Assembly (NCBI GenBank): GCA_905182985.1
Contig: CAJJDN010000068.1
Location: 209,453 to 273,452 of the forward strand
DNA: 64,000 nucleotides
Direction of reading: 5' to 3'
Source of the DNA: Paramecium sonneborni
Lineage: Eukaryota > Ciliophora > Oligohymenophorea > Peniculida > Parameciidae
Numbering within the stretch: the first letter of the stretch is position 1; every line of letters starts with the position of its first letter. Shown here one piece after another: positions 52,837-64,000 of this stretch. Below the pieces are notes generated by a model, which made no database searches, was not told the DNA's origin, and was given only the letters and a program-made list of their open reading frames with translations. The position numbers and the translations under genes are program-made.

Positions 52837-53733
52837 ATGTATAATCAAATAATAAATTAATTAGAAGCAGAAAGTTCCTTTTAGAGATATCGTAATCCTT
52901 TAAATGAATTTCATAACAAAAGTGAATCTAATTCATTCGAACACAAATAAAGTGAATTTCCTATACCTATAAATTAATATATGTTTATAGCTTCAACTCC
53001 TATATATCCAATATTAGGTAATTGCTTTAATAATTTTAAGGTGAACAAAAGTATGAAATGATAGATCAATCTAATTTTTTTCATAAAAATAATAATCAAG
53101 TAGAATTAAATAATATTGATAAAGAAGCAGAATATAAGCTAAATATAACTACTTTTGGATGTAAAAAATTATGCCAAATTGATTGTTTATTAGTTGAAAG
53201 ATATTTCAATAAAAAATATTAGGTATAGAAAACATTCTATAAAATATAAGATATTTCTTTTAATATTTTTTTACATTCATTTTTGCAACTTTTCAAAATT
53301 TAATAACTGAATTCCAAATCTCTTACAATTATTAGTTTTGGTATTTTAAATAAATTTTTTTTACATTTAAAAGATAAATTTACACTATAAATCATTAATA
53401 AACTTTTCAGTAATTGTATTTAAAAATGCCAATTAAAGTTATAAACTTGACCAAAGTAAAAAGAATAACGCTGAATGGCTTAAAATAAGGTTGTAGTATC
53501 GTTATCAACCACAGTTTTATGAGTTGTTTGTAGAAATGATAGAAGAAATTCTTAATGAAGGATAAATATTAATGAATGCCAGAAAAGAGCCTATAAAACT
53601 GACTAATTATAAATTATTTCAAAATTTAGAGAGATAAATTGACAAAAGTGTGAAATAGTAAAAAACTTTTGATAGCTTTCTTTTGGAGATTCAAAAAGTA
53701 ATTGCTGAATTTATATTTACTAATCTAAATTGA
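52837..53733 (+). CDS. Protein of 284 residues, unknown
   Basis: ATG 52837 is preferred to ATG 52796, which is in another frame. Introns 53018-53040 (23 nt) and 53438-53456 (only 19 nt, GTTA...CAAAG) make the codon count exact. The N-terminal third is polar (FQRYRNPLNEFHNKSESNSF). The middle is hydrophobic and helical (SFNIFLHSFLQLFKI, LTIISFGILNKFFL). The C-terminal part reads WLKIRLQYRYQPQFYELFVE and has acidic helices. I recognise no family. The 19-nt intron is an inference from frame alone; if it is wrong the gene is frameshifted. Confidence 0.5.
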
Positions 53734-53780
53734 TGTTATAATATTAAAAATAAAAGTAATTTATATAAATAAATATATAA

Positions 53781-54915
53781 ATGCTTAATTAGCATTTTTG
53801 TGAGATTGATGATGACAGTAAGTTGTTGTGAATTAATTGTTTAGTTTCTGATGCTACTTCATATGAAGAATCGATATATAAGAGATGTATGACAGCTCCT
53901 CCAAGACCATTAACTGATTTAGAGGAATTTAAGAGGTAAATAAATAAAAATATGGAAAGATCAGATGAATATGAGGCCCTTGAGAAGGCATATAGAAGCT
54001 AAAGTTAATTAATTTAGAGAGACTATTAGAAATATGATTTAGATAATCCAGAAGGATAACATAGTTGTAAAAAATTTTTGTACCATCTTGAAAATATGTG
54101 TAAAGTATTTGATAAATATAACTCACAGGTGTATAAAGTGACAGCAGTTTCAAGGGATTATCGTGACACATTTTCAAAAGCATATAAAATACTATATACT
54201 GAAGGTGAGTTGTGTTATTTGACAGAAATTCTCGATAGTGCTTAAGAAGGTAAAAAAAGAGATTAAAGATCTAGGTTTTCCTTATTTATGGGTTAATTCT
54301 GAGAAATATGCATTTTCAACAGAAGTTTTGGAAGCAGGAGTACGATTAGTTGAAGCTTTTTATAAAGTTCAACATGTAATTAGATATACATATTCTGGGA
54401 CAGGATAAGAGAGTCCTGATTTCTCATCTTCAAAATTGAAAGCTGAAATTCAATTATTATTAGAGAATTTCGATATAATATGGGTAAATTTCGAAAAAGT
54501 ATTTTGAATTTATAATAAAAGTATTATGTCAAGGAATTAATGTAGATAGAGGCAGAGGCTAGACAATTTATACTAAAAGCAATAGAAATAGATAAAGATA
54601 TGATTTCTATAGAAGTGCGAGAGAAATTGAAGGGAAGAATCCTTGTGACTTCTGATAGTTATTTACAATAAAAAGCTGAAGTAACTCACATACTGAAGCT
54701 AGTTATGCAAAGTGATCGCAAAAATTAATTCGGTGGCTAATGTTGAAGGTAAAGGAAGGGATGACCTTGGTGTTAATATCTTACTTGAAGCAGAAGGTAT
54801 AACCAGAAGAGTTACTAGAGAGTAATCTTAAGCAGTTAGAAATCTTGCTGATAGCATCAAAATCAAGTAGACTAATTATAATAGTTAAGTTTTTAAAAGT
54901 TTAGAGAATAAATGA
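53781..54915 (+). CDS. Conserved-looking protein of 342 residues, unknown
   Basis: Introns 53818-53844, 54205-54238 (34 nt, the longest found here), 54499-54521 and 54681-54702 give an exact frame ending at TGA 54913-54915. Sequence quality is clearly coding: PPRPLTDLEEFKRQ, DLGFPYLWVNSEKYAFSTEV, VREKLKGRILVTSDSYL and GKGRDDLGVNILLEAEG. The composition is mixed alpha/beta to helical, with no signal peptide and no membrane segment. I do not recognise the family. Its stop overlaps the start of the next gene by the four bases ATGA. Confidence 0.65.
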
Positions 54916-55490
54916 GAAGATATGAAGTTAATATCGAAATGGTAGATCCACAATTAAAAAACAATTAAGAATTAGTCGATTTATTAGTTGAATATGAAAC
55001 TTAATGGGAAAAAGGCTTAAATTATTTATTAGATCCAAAAAGATACGCATAATTAATGTTATTCTCTCATATTATTGAAACATCAGCAGAAAAATATTAA
55101 CAATTTAAAGAACAACTAGAATGTAGAGATAGTGATATTTTTGTGGCAATACCATGTTTAATAATTCTAAAACATCTTGAAGATGAAGACCGTAATATTT
55201 GTCTTTACTTTCTACCTATGCTTAATGATACTACATCTAAACTTCATCAATCGTTTCTTATCTTAAAATAGGAATTCTAAATTTGGAGAAGAAAACATTC
55301 TAAATCATATGAATATTATAATATCATAGAAAAACTACTCCTAGGGATCCCATAATCATAGTTCTCTGAATAGGAATCCAATCAAATCGAAAAGATTATG
55401 CAAAAAATTAAATTTCTTTCAATCGAACTTTAAAGATACAATGCAATCGAATGGAATTCTTTCATTGATGCTGCAATAAACAATAATTGA
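54912..55490 (+). CDS. Helical protein of 192 residues, unknown
   Basis: An intronless frame from ATG 54912 to TGA 55488-55490. The ATG shares the four bases ATGA with the stop of the preceding gene. The product is helical and acidic, with motifs YETQWEKGLNYLLDPKRYAQ, CLIILKHLEDEDRNICLYFL and LLLGIPQSQFSEQESNQIEK. No targeting signal. I do not recognise a family. The overlap could mean that the true start is a little further in (next Met at codon 10), since such overlaps are odd in a eukaryote. Confidence 0.6.
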
Positions 55491-55572
55491 TTTATATAAT
55501 TATAATTCTAATTAATTGATAACAAAGCTAACATTATAATAATTAACTTTTATATTATATTTGATATATGTT

Positions 55573-57606
55573 TCATCTATCTAATTTTTTTGCAATGAAA
55601 ACTTTCTCAATCTCACCGAATACTTCGTCAATTGAAGGCTCAGTATTTATTTCAATGAGTCTTTCATCTTTCTTAAACAATTAAATTATTTGGTTTGTTT
55701 AATTATTTAATACTTCTACTTTTCTCTATACACTTGCTTAATCTTTTTTAGCTATAATATTAATCTCATATTATATTATTACCAACATCTGCAGCAATCC
55801 TTTTATCTAGTATTTCTTAAGAACATGCAAAACACATTATATATTTTAATTTTATCGGATTATTTACTTAAGAATACCAAGCATTCAAATTATCTTAATT
55901 TCTTGGAAATCCATCAATAATGAATTTTCTCTAAATTCTATTAAATTAATTATTACAGCTTTTGATTAATTTATAGCAGCTAAAATCACTTTTACAACTA
56001 CTCTACCAGGAATTGGCTAATTATTTTTTAAAAATTCTTTTATAGTTTATGATTCTTAAGTATTTCTTTTTATTTCATCTCTAATTAATATCTTAGTTGA
56101 AAAATGTTGAAAACCAAATCTTTTTGATATTCTTGATGACTATACTTATTTTCCTGTTCCTGGAGCACCAATCAAACCTATAACATATTTTCCTTTTTTA
56201 GGTCTTTACCCATCTTATGTAACTGCTAATCCTCTACTTTTAAATTCTTTTTTAACATTTGAATAAACAACATCAACCAATTGTTCTGAATTAATTACCT
56301 TTAATTTATCTAAATTTTGAACAATCTTTACTTTAATCTTTAAATATTCCAAGAACAGGTGTAGTTTCAGAATGAAAAGTATTCAATCTTTTTTTTATTG
56401 TTTCTTCATTGTCATCTGCTCTTCCTGATGTTTTAGCTCTTTCCAAAAGTCTTTTGGTCATCTCAGCATCAGAACATTCAAAGTAAAGTAAACAATTAAC
56501 ATCAACTAAAGGAGCTAATATTTTATTCCAAGAATCTATATTTTCCTAATTTCTAGGAAATCCATCTAATAAATATTTTCCTTTAAATGATCTCCTTAAT
56601 AACTCCTATAATTTTTATATAATATAAATACTTTTTTCATTAATTTAACTACAAGATCAGAAGGTACAAGTTTACCTGCTTCCATTATTGATTTTAATTC
56701 TGCTTGCATTGGACCTTCTTTCTTTTATTCTTCTCTTAATAAATCTCCTGTTGATAAATGAACATATTAAAACTCTTTTGAAATACGAGCACATTAAGTT
56801 CCTTTTCCTGAACCAGGTCCTCCCTTAAGATTTAAATATTGATTACTAAAACAAATAATACTTCAGGTCGTTTTTATGTTTAAACTCCTTTATTTGTTAA
56901 TGCTTTTTTAACATTTTCATAAACTTCATCTGGTGCTGCTTCTGCACTAACTTTAATTACCATATTTCTCTTCTCAAAATCAGCTACTACTGGTTATGTT
57001 TCATTCATAAATGTAGCAAATCTTTTCTTTATTGTTTCAGCATTATCATCAGCTCTACCTGATGTTTACCCTCTCTTTAAAAGTCTCTATTCCATTACTG
57101 CTTCTGAACATTCAAACATTAATAAAAATCTTGCATTTACAGAATTTCCAATTATTTTAGTCCAACTTTACCAATTATCTTATGATCTTGGAAATCCATC
57201 CAAAATATATCTTCCTGTATTTCCTAAAGATTCAATTTCCTCAAAATTATAAAAACCTTATACTTTTTTTATTAATTTTACTAAGGTATCTGATGGAACT
57301 AATTTTCCTTCTCTCATTATATTTTCCAACTCTTCAGCATCAGGTCCACCTAATTTTATAATTCTCTTTTACCTTTCTATCTTTCAGCTCTTAATAAATC
57401 TCCTGTACTTATATGCAAAAAACAATAATCTTTAACCATTTTTTCACATTAAGTACCCTTACCTGATCCAGGACCTCCCTTTTAAAATTAAATTAAAAAA
57501 TACCAAAATGAAAATAACTTCAGCTTTAGGGGCATTTCCAGGATTATCAATATCAACACTCTATTTTATATATTAACAGTTATACATTCGAAGAAGAGCA
57601 ACCCAT
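55573..57606 (-). CDS. Triple-domain adenylate kinase with N-myristoylation-type start
   Basis: Eight introns (57561-57585, 57479-57503, 57350-57372, 56824-56846, 56606-56631, 56310-56331, 55931-55956, 55752-55782) give exactly 610 residues. The first exon reads MGCSSSN, a classic N-myristoylation plus palmitoylation signal. Domains 1 and 2 are complete adenylate kinases: P-loops ILGGPGSGKGTQC and VLGGPGSGKGTQC, AMP-site helices STGDLLRAE and STGDLLREE, YILDGFPRSQDN and YLLDGFPRNQEN, and lid arginines GQTSGRADDN and AKTSGRADDN. Domain 3 has the changed P-loop LIGAPGTGKQVQSSRI and FIIDGFPRNQDN but lacks the SGR-DD lid motif. It is probably structural or a regulatory nucleotide sensor. Multi-domain adenylate kinases buffer ATP inside cilia; the lipid anchor would hold this one at the membrane. 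Confidence 0.92.
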
Positions 57607-57862
57607 TTAAAGATATTTATTTTTTATATGAAATTAATTAATTAATAATCATTTATGCCTCTAAATAAAATTGCACTGAGTTTTTAATTCATCATTATCC
57701 ATAAATTAATATCAATAATTTATACTTTTTAGAAACAAATTTTAAATAAGAACACATTATTTTTATGATTGTAAAATATTTTCAAATCAACTTGATAAGA
57801 TTTAAAATAAAAAAACAATTAATTTTAATTTTATTATATATTTATTCAATATAATGAATATT
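57607..57862. other. Short intergenic region
   Basis: About 250 bp between the adenylate kinase start (minus) and the stop of the kinase gene further right (also minus). AT-rich, no coding frame. It must hold the promoter of the adenylate kinase gene. Confidence 0.5.
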
Positions 57863-58989
57863 TCACCATTCAAGGAAGGGATCATCTGCAGGTTTAAGAG
57901 CTGGACTTTAAGTATCGGATTCTGGATATGATGAGAAATTTGATGTGTCATTCGGTGCTCTTATGTGATTGTTTTAAAGAATTACTTAACAACTGGTTTA
58001 TAAGGAACAGGTAGTTTCTTTTACGTTAATAAATTCCAATCAAGATTTCCAAACCATCTATGGCTTTTTATATCAGCAGCCCCTAATTAATATAAATATT
58101 AAAATAATTACCATTCTTTAAATTTCCATATCTTTTAGATAGATCTGCAACTAATAAATGTTTGACTAAGGATTTAGCATTTCTATATTATTCTTACTGA
58201 ATACTTATCAAAAGATTTTGGAAATTTAACCTTTCCTTTAAGAATTTTTTAATAAATTGCCATAGGATCTTCATCAGAAAATGGATCTATTCCTGCATTC
58301 ATTTCAAATATTAATATGCCCAATGTCCACCAATCAACTGCTTTACCATGTCCTTTATTCAATAAAATCTCTGGTGCCAAATATTCAGGTGTTCCACAAA
58401 GTGTATATGTTCTTGTTTCAACTACTTTAGCAAATCCAAAATCTGTTAATTTTAAGTATCCATCATCAGCTATTAAAAGGTTTTCTGGTTTTAAATCTCT
58501 ATAAATAATATTTTTGGAATGAAGATATTCAAACATTGAGGCAACTTAAGAAGCATAAAAACTATATATGATTAATTTTGTTACGCAGCATGTTATGTAT
58601 CGAGTCTTCCTATACTTCTCAAATAAGTAAATAATTCACCTCCAGATACAAACTCTAATACTAAATATAAGTATCTAGGATCCTGACAGAATCCTTCGAA
58701 ATTAACCTAAAAATTAATTTATGAAAAATTTACAATAAAAGGATGTGACAAGTTGCCCAATATGGTATTCTCATTAATTACATGATCAACTTATTTTAAA
58801 CGTATAATTTCAGCTTTCTTCAAACTTTTTAAGGCTACATATTTATTTGTTTATTTATTTCTTGCTAATTTGACTCGCCCAAAAGAACCTAACAAAGTTT
58901 ATTAGTAATGAAGTACCTGTGCCAAGAGTTTGAAATATTTCATAATCTGTCAACTTCAGTTTTTTAGGTTTTGCTAAAGAGGTACTCAT
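57863..58989 (-). CDS. cAMP-dependent protein kinase catalytic subunit (AGC kinase)
   Basis: Six introns (58889-58916, 58707-58733, 58562-58584, 58183-58204, 58083-58111, 57960-57985) give exactly 323 residues. All kinase landmarks are present: glycine loop [17 protein letters not shown] with the ATP lysine, the acidic EF-region in [13 protein letters not shown], catalytic loop [18 protein letters not shown], activation segment [14 protein letters not shown] with the phosphorylatable Thr, and [11 protein letters not shown]. The tail [13 protein letters not shown] and the very C-terminal DDPFLEW are the AGC C-tail as in PKA catalytic subunits. PKA controls ciliary beat and other cAMP responses in Paramecium. 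A cGMP-dependent kinase is less likely because no cyclic-nucleotide domain is fused here. Confidence 0.92.
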
Positions 58990-59126
58990 CAAAAGTCAAG
59001 ATTTATATAATAAATAAAATATATACATATAAATAATTGATATTTGTATTAAAACAGAGTTCAACCCTCATTGAGATATTTAGAGATTTGTTAATGAATA
59101 TGTTTTATTATACATGATAATAGAAA

Positions 59127-59457
59127 TCATTAATGTAAAATTCCAATAATGTCTGAATCTCTGAAAATGAAATACTCTTAATCTGCCAACTTGATTTTCT
59201 ATCCTCCATAATCTGGGAGTAAGACAACATCACCAGGTTTGACTAAAGTTGGTATGACATTTCCTTTTGAATCTTATTATCCTGGACCAGCCTGGAAATT
59301 TCTAGAATATAATTCTTACTTCGACAACTTTTCCAACTGCTTATTTTTCATCTGATGTTTATAATAAGATTCCTGATGCTGTTTTTGTGACAGGTTCATA
59401 CTTTTAAATTAAAACTCTGTTAAGGAGGGGTGCCAATCTCTTGAATTAAGATGCCAT
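59127..59457 (-). CDS. HSPE1: Mitochondrial HSP10 (GroES-type co-chaperonin)
   Basis: One intron (59292-59319) leaves 100 residues from ATG 59457 to TGA 59127-59129, the normal HSP10 length. Motifs include LLNRVLIQKYEPVTKTASGI (GroES start and mobile loop), DEKQAVGKVVEAGPGQ, VKPGDVVLLPDYGGQKIKL and the roof/C-terminal strand FIFRDSDIIGIL. HSP10 caps HSP60 in the mitochondrial matrix. It lies just downstream of the CCT gamma gene on the same strand, a positional coincidence of two chaperonin systems. Confidence 0.95.
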
Positions 59458-59628
59458 TATGAATCTATAAATTGAACTTAAATAAAATAATTATCAGAAT
59501 TAAATTTTTATGTTCAAATATAAAAATATTATTTTAGAATTTGCTAGAATATTTGATCTCTTCAGATTTAAAATATATAATATTGTATTCCATTACTATA
59601 TCTATACTATATTGATATGATTTATTTA

Positions 59629-61394
59629 TCATCCATCTCTTTAATCTCCAAAAGTTTCTTATGGTTCTTCTTCTCCTTAACGTCCTGATTATTATTACTT
59701 CTTTTTTATTCCTGATACAACATCATCAATTCTTAATAACATACAAGCTGATTCAATAGCAGTCTTGAAAACTTATCTAAAATAATAAATTTAATTATTT
59801 ACTTTTTTACTGATAAGGGTTCCCAAACATTAATTTCATTCATTTTTGCAATTTTACCTGTATTTCCATCTACTCCAAAAAATAAACCTCCAGTCTCACT
59901 ATGTTTAGCTCTCAATTCTGTCAAAATTCTAACAGTATCAGCTCCACAATTAGCTGAAAGAGTTCTAGGGATAATTTCCAAAGCATAAGCAACTATTAAA
60001 TATATAAACAATTAAAAATACCAGCTTTATAAGGTAATTAACCTAATCCTTCAACTTTATTAGCTTTCTCTAATAATCTAGCACTAACTTCCATTTCTAC
60101 AGCTCCACCTCCTGGTAATAATTTTGGGTCTTAATAAATATTTTTAGCTACTGCCAAACAATCATGTAAATTTCTTTCCTAAATTATATAAATATAAACA
60201 ATTACCATTTCATTTAAAACATCTTTTGATGCTCCTCTTAAAATAATAGAACATGCAGTTGGATTCTAACAATCTACAAAGAATGCAAAATAATCATCTC
60301 CTATTTTTTTGACTTCAAATGTTCCACATAATGTACCAACATCTGTCTCTTATAATTCTTCTGGTCTATTCACTATTGTGGCACCAGAAACTCTTGCAAT
60401 TCTTGTGTTGTCTGTTTTTCTTACTCTTCTTATCACAGAGACATTTCCTTTTAATAAAAAGTGTTAAGCTAAGTCTGAAACTCCTTTTTCTGTTATTACA
60501 ATATCGGGTTTATGTTTTAAAATGTCATTACACATAAGTGCAACTTCATTTATCTCTTATTAAAGAGCATCAGTCATATCAGATTCTTTTGTCATTTCCA
60601 TATTTGTCATTGATTCACCTTTCTTATATTCCAATGTACAATCTAATAAAATGATTCTTGGATTTTTAATTTCTCTTCTCATTCTTGGATGTGTAACATC
60701 TTTATTAATCATGACTCCTTCAAGTACACAACTTTCTTCAAGAGTTCCTCCTGGTATTTTCTCTACTTTTGCATATCTCTTAATTTCTAAATTTAATTTA
60801 TTAACATTTCCTCCTCTAAGAACTATTCTCGTTGCTTATAATGAGAGATCACTAATTAATGTTCCCCATCTAAATGCGAATTTAGTACCAATACAAGATT
60901 GTAATGCCTTCATTACTTCTTCTTTTTTTTCTGTATCTATTTATTATGATATCTCATCCAAAATTTTTACAGAATCTTCCAAGGCTCTAAAATATCCATT
61001 AACAATCTCTGTTGGATGAATATTCTTTTCTATGAATGGTCTAGCTGCTACCATCATTTCACCTGCTAATATGATGACTGATGTTGTTCCATCTCCAACT
61101 TCTTCATCTTGAGCCTTTAAATTCATAATAATTAAAATATACTCTTGCTAATTCAATCATACTCTTTGCTGCTGGATGCTAAACATCAATCTCTCTCAAA
61201 ATTGCATTTCCATCATTTGTCATTACAATGCCGCCCATTGGATCAAGTAACATTTTTAACATTGATCTAGGTCCAAGAGTAGTTAAGACTATATCTGATA
61301 CAGCTTTGGCTGCTTAGATATTTCCTAATTAAGCTTTTCTACCCTATTCTCTTTTTGTGTTAGCATTCACCACAATCACTGGAGCTCCTTACAT
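59629..61394 (-). CDS. CCT3: CCT gamma subunit of the TRiC/CCT chaperonin
   Basis: Introns 61115-61142, 60179-60205, 59993-60021 and 59777-59802 give exactly 551 residues. The order of motifs is that of group II chaperonins and specifically CCT gamma: [187 protein letters not shown]. The ATPase residues GDGTTS and the Asp of DPMGGIV are intact. CCT folds actin and tubulin, which a ciliated cell needs in bulk. The C-terminal ~20 residues are Gln/Glu/Gly-rich. Confidence 0.96.
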
Positions 61395-61492
61395 ATATTT
61401 TTAAATATAAAAACTTTTAATGGATTTGATTATTTTCTTTTATATTTATCAATTCCTCAAGAAAACTGAAAAATTATAATATCAATCAAACA

Positions 61493-62373
61493 TCAAATTT
61501 GCTTTATTATATCTTATAGACTATTTAATGCTTTGATAATCTCAACATTAAATTCAGTGGATTCTGGATTCACTTTAGTATTTGAAAAGTCAATTAGCTT
61601 AATTTTAAAATCGTTATCGTTTCGATAAATCAATAACAAACTTGTCCCTTACCATGAAATCACCTACTTACAATTATTAGTAATAAACAATTTTAAAGAT
61701 TCTATCTTATCGATTGCTTCTTTTAAAATTTCTATATTAATAAACATCATATTATTACTATTTCTATTTTTTAAACTAAAAAAAGTCTTTAGAGACTCAA
61801 TTAATTCCAATACAGATATAGTTCTACCCCAATGCTTATCTTTAAACATTACCAATTCATTATTCTCTTATATCTTCATCCCACATATTCTTAGACCTAT
61901 TTTTGAAGAAGTTGAATCTTAATAACGCTATATATGTGATTATTTCTCAACTGTATAACCTAATTTCAAATCTAGAATTCTCAAATTCTAAGAATTTTAA
62001 GTCAAGTTTTCAAGTAACAAATATTCTATAAAAACTTTTTAGAATATATACTTTTATTATTTGGATTATATCTCTTAGAAATGAGAGAATTTAACCATTT
62101 TTATTAAGAGTTAATAGTTTCTTAAATTGATACTTCTTAATTTTTCTCTAGAATTACAACCCCATTATATTAAGAGAAAAACTCTTCATATCCCTCTATA
62201 TGCTGAATCCATTCATAAAAACTAATTAGCTTTTTGAAATACTTTTATTCATTATTATTTTCAATCTAGGAGGATTTAGCTACGAATTCGCCATCATTAA
62301 GTTTAATAAATATAGAATGCCCAGAGATTTATTATTCGAAAAAAGCTTATTGTAATTATTATTAGAAACTCAT
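61493..62373 (-). CDS. Inositol polyphosphate kinase (IPK family)
   Basis: One intron (62026-62051) gives exactly 284 residues. The IPK signature appears as ILDLKLGYTVEKQ (consensus PxxxDxKxG), and the ATP-site motifs as GTSLLLIYRND and IKLIDFSNTKVNP. IPK enzymes (IP3K, IPMK, IP6K) phosphorylate soluble inositol phosphates; the small size fits IPMK or IP6K of protists. The Pro normally at the start of the signature is not clear here, as the sequence before ILDLKLG is SQNLR. N-terminal strands (HSIFIKLNDGEFVAKSS) and the helix with KYFKKLISFYEWIQHIEGYE match the family N-lobe. Identity as an IPK is likely; substrate unknown. Confidence 0.8.
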
Positions 62374-62843
62374 AAAAATAATATATAATCGAAAAATGTA
62401 ATGTTAGATAAAATTACGTTCTATTGGTATTTATCAGAGATACTATTAGTCTTGTTAAGTATAGTTCAGTTTAATTTTATTAGAGCTGGTGCTAATTTGT
62501 ATATGTTATGTTTTTTTTTAATTTAAAGCGAATTTCTTGTTTGTTTAAATTAAATATCAAATTATCTTGTTTTTTATTAGTTAATTAATTTGGTTAAGAA
62601 GAATGGTGTATATTCTTTCGAATTCTATTTAAGTTGTTTTAGTACTATTATATAATCTTTTAAATGAAATTGATTGATTATTTTATGAATTCCATAATTC
62701 AATACTAATTATATTTAAGAATTGAAAATGATGGGGTTTTTATACTATCAAATAAGTAAATTTATGATTATTAATTCGAATACAACAGAATTATATGTGA
62801 TTCATAAATATTGTATTAAATCAAAGATATAATTTATTATTAT
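62374..62843. other. Divergent promoter region, no gene seen
   Basis: About 470 bp between the IPK start (minus, 62373) and the CDK-like kinase start (plus, 62844). AT-rich with no coding frame. It should hold both promoters. Confidence 0.5.
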
Positions 62844-63808
62844 ATGAGTGTCCTTGAGAATGTGAGATATATTAAGATATAGAAAATAGGGGAGGGAGCC
62901 TATGGAATCATTTATAAAGCTCAAGATGTCTAAACTCAAGAAATAGTAGCACTGAAGAAATTTAAGCTAAGTGTATGAAGATTATATATTCAAAGGATTA
63001 TGAAGGTGTTCCTAGTTGCGCTCTTAGAGAAATCTCGATTTTAAAATAACTCAATCATCCAAACATTATAAAGTAAAAAAATTGGGGATTAATTTTAGGT
63101 TGATATCTTAAATAATTATAAATAAGAAACTTCATTTGGTAATGAACTATTATGATAAGGATTTGACAGAGTATTTGAAATTTTATCATGAAGAATTTCA
63201 CCTTAAAGTATATTCACTATAAATTAATTAAGAATATAATTTATAAGATACTATTGGCAGTGGAATTCATTCATAGTAGGAAAATAATTCATCGAGATCT
63301 TCAACCAAATAATATTTTAGTTAAGAATAATGAACCAGTCATAATAGATTTTGGATTATCAAGAGTTTTCTCTCCTAATCTAACTCCAGGAGTAACTTAA
63401 TTATGGTATCGCGCACCAGAATTGTTACAAAATTGTCACTCTTATGATTATGCAATCGATATGTGGTCTCTTGGTTGTATAATTTTAGAAATTGCACTTA
63501 ATAAACCATTATTTATGGGTTAGTCTGAAATCCATCAACTTCTATTAATTAAAAATCTTATAGATGGAGGTATTAACTAAATAATAGTCTTTTAGATGAA
63601 TGGTTTAAGTAAAATTCCCAGTTTGCAAAATTCAATAATTTGTTTATTGATTTAATCAATGTATGTATTTTTCTCGAATTTCTAGAAATTATTATAAATT
63701 GATCCAACAAAACGGATTACAAGCAAATAGGCTATCCAACATGTATTATTTCTTTTTTATCATTTAGCCATTCTTTTAGGATTAATTTGCATTTATTTAC
63801 AACAATGA
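62844..63808 (+). CDS. CDK-like protein kinase with altered catalytic loop
   Basis: Five introns (62973-62995, 63073-63098, 63208-63232, 63570-63595, 63661-63685) give exactly 279 residues. Order of motifs: [25 protein letters not shown] with the ATP lysine, [15 protein letters not shown] in the position of the PSTAIRE helix, [27 protein letters not shown], activation segment ending [24 protein letters not shown], and [17 protein letters not shown]. Size and GDSL-like landmarks fit a cyclin-dependent kinase. Two things are odd: the catalytic loop has HRDLQ instead of HRDLK (the codon is CAA, Gln in any code), and the cyclin helix is PSCALRE. The segment SPNLTPGVT lies where the CDK T-loop threonine is found. 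After HVLF the last ~18 residues are hydrophobic and may be an unspliced end. Confidence 0.85.
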
Positions 63809-64000
63809 ATGATTATAATGACTAAATAATAATATGTTTTTATTATTTTATGACAAAAACTAATCGATTTTTTTTATTTTTTATGAAAATTTACCAATTC
63901 ATATCAAAGGATTCATTTGAATTCAATTATTTCAAATACACTCTATAAAATGAATTAGTTATTTGTGTTATTTAAATAAACTGAAACTTAAAATATTCTA

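Noticed and set aside
60651..61019. 122-codon plus-strand ORF and similar ones in 58316-60537
   Set aside because: They are antisense shadows of CCT3 and the PKA catalytic subunit.

Overview
The window reads as macronuclear DNA of a ciliate, most likely a Paramecium. The evidence is internal: it is very AT-rich, conserved proteins stay open only if TAA and TAG are read as glutamine and TGA is the sole stop, and frames are interrupted by minute GT...AG introns. I could place about 80 of these, 19-34 nt long and mostly 22-28. Genes are packed on both strands with gaps often under 150 bp. Standard-code ORF calls therefore show only fragments of the real genes. All gene models below are hand translations with the ciliate code. 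Most give an integral number of codons after the listed introns are removed, and the exceptions are stated.

Layout, part 1. 562-8256 is a giant leucine-rich membrane protein. It is followed by a trichocyst matrix protein (8395-9522) and mitochondrial Hsp70 (9644-11747). A minus-strand block then holds a UBA/NYN-like protein with a polyglutamine tail (11874-12794), a SAM-FHA-FHA-RING protein (12920-14233) and a frame-broken PP2C phosphatase (14290-15648). A PX sorting nexin (15754-17023, plus) precedes minus-strand genes: an MIF4G protein, a secreted protein, a CDT1-like licensing factor, a small unknown and a 363-residue unknown (17064-23928).

Layout, part 2. Next come a C-4 sterol-desaturase-type oxidase (24891-26014), an STPGR/SHIPPO protein (26057-27197) and a CFAP161-calcyphosin fusion (27217-28787), the last two both axonemal in character. 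A CCR4-like phosphodiesterase and an alpha/beta hydrolase follow on the plus strand. Two tandem ~1,400-residue multipass PAS proteins (31511-40466) come next; the first has an apparent frameshift. A 2,748-residue HECT ubiquitin ligase occupies 41691-50042.

Layout, part 3. The right end carries a coiled-coil protein, three unknowns, a triple adenylate kinase with an N-myristoylation-type start, a PKA-type catalytic subunit, HSP10, CCT gamma, an inositol polyphosphate kinase and a divergent CDK-like kinase. There is no operon logic. Shared themes are cilia (STPGR, CFAP161, possibly the adenylate and protein kinases), exocytosis (trichocyst protein) and protein folding (mtHsp70, HSP10, CCT3). 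I saw no rRNA, tRNA, transposon, CRISPR array or telomeric repeat. The most unusual items are the fusion and multidomain architectures, the decayed PP2C, the frameshifted tandem copy, and a CDK whose catalytic-loop lysine is replaced.
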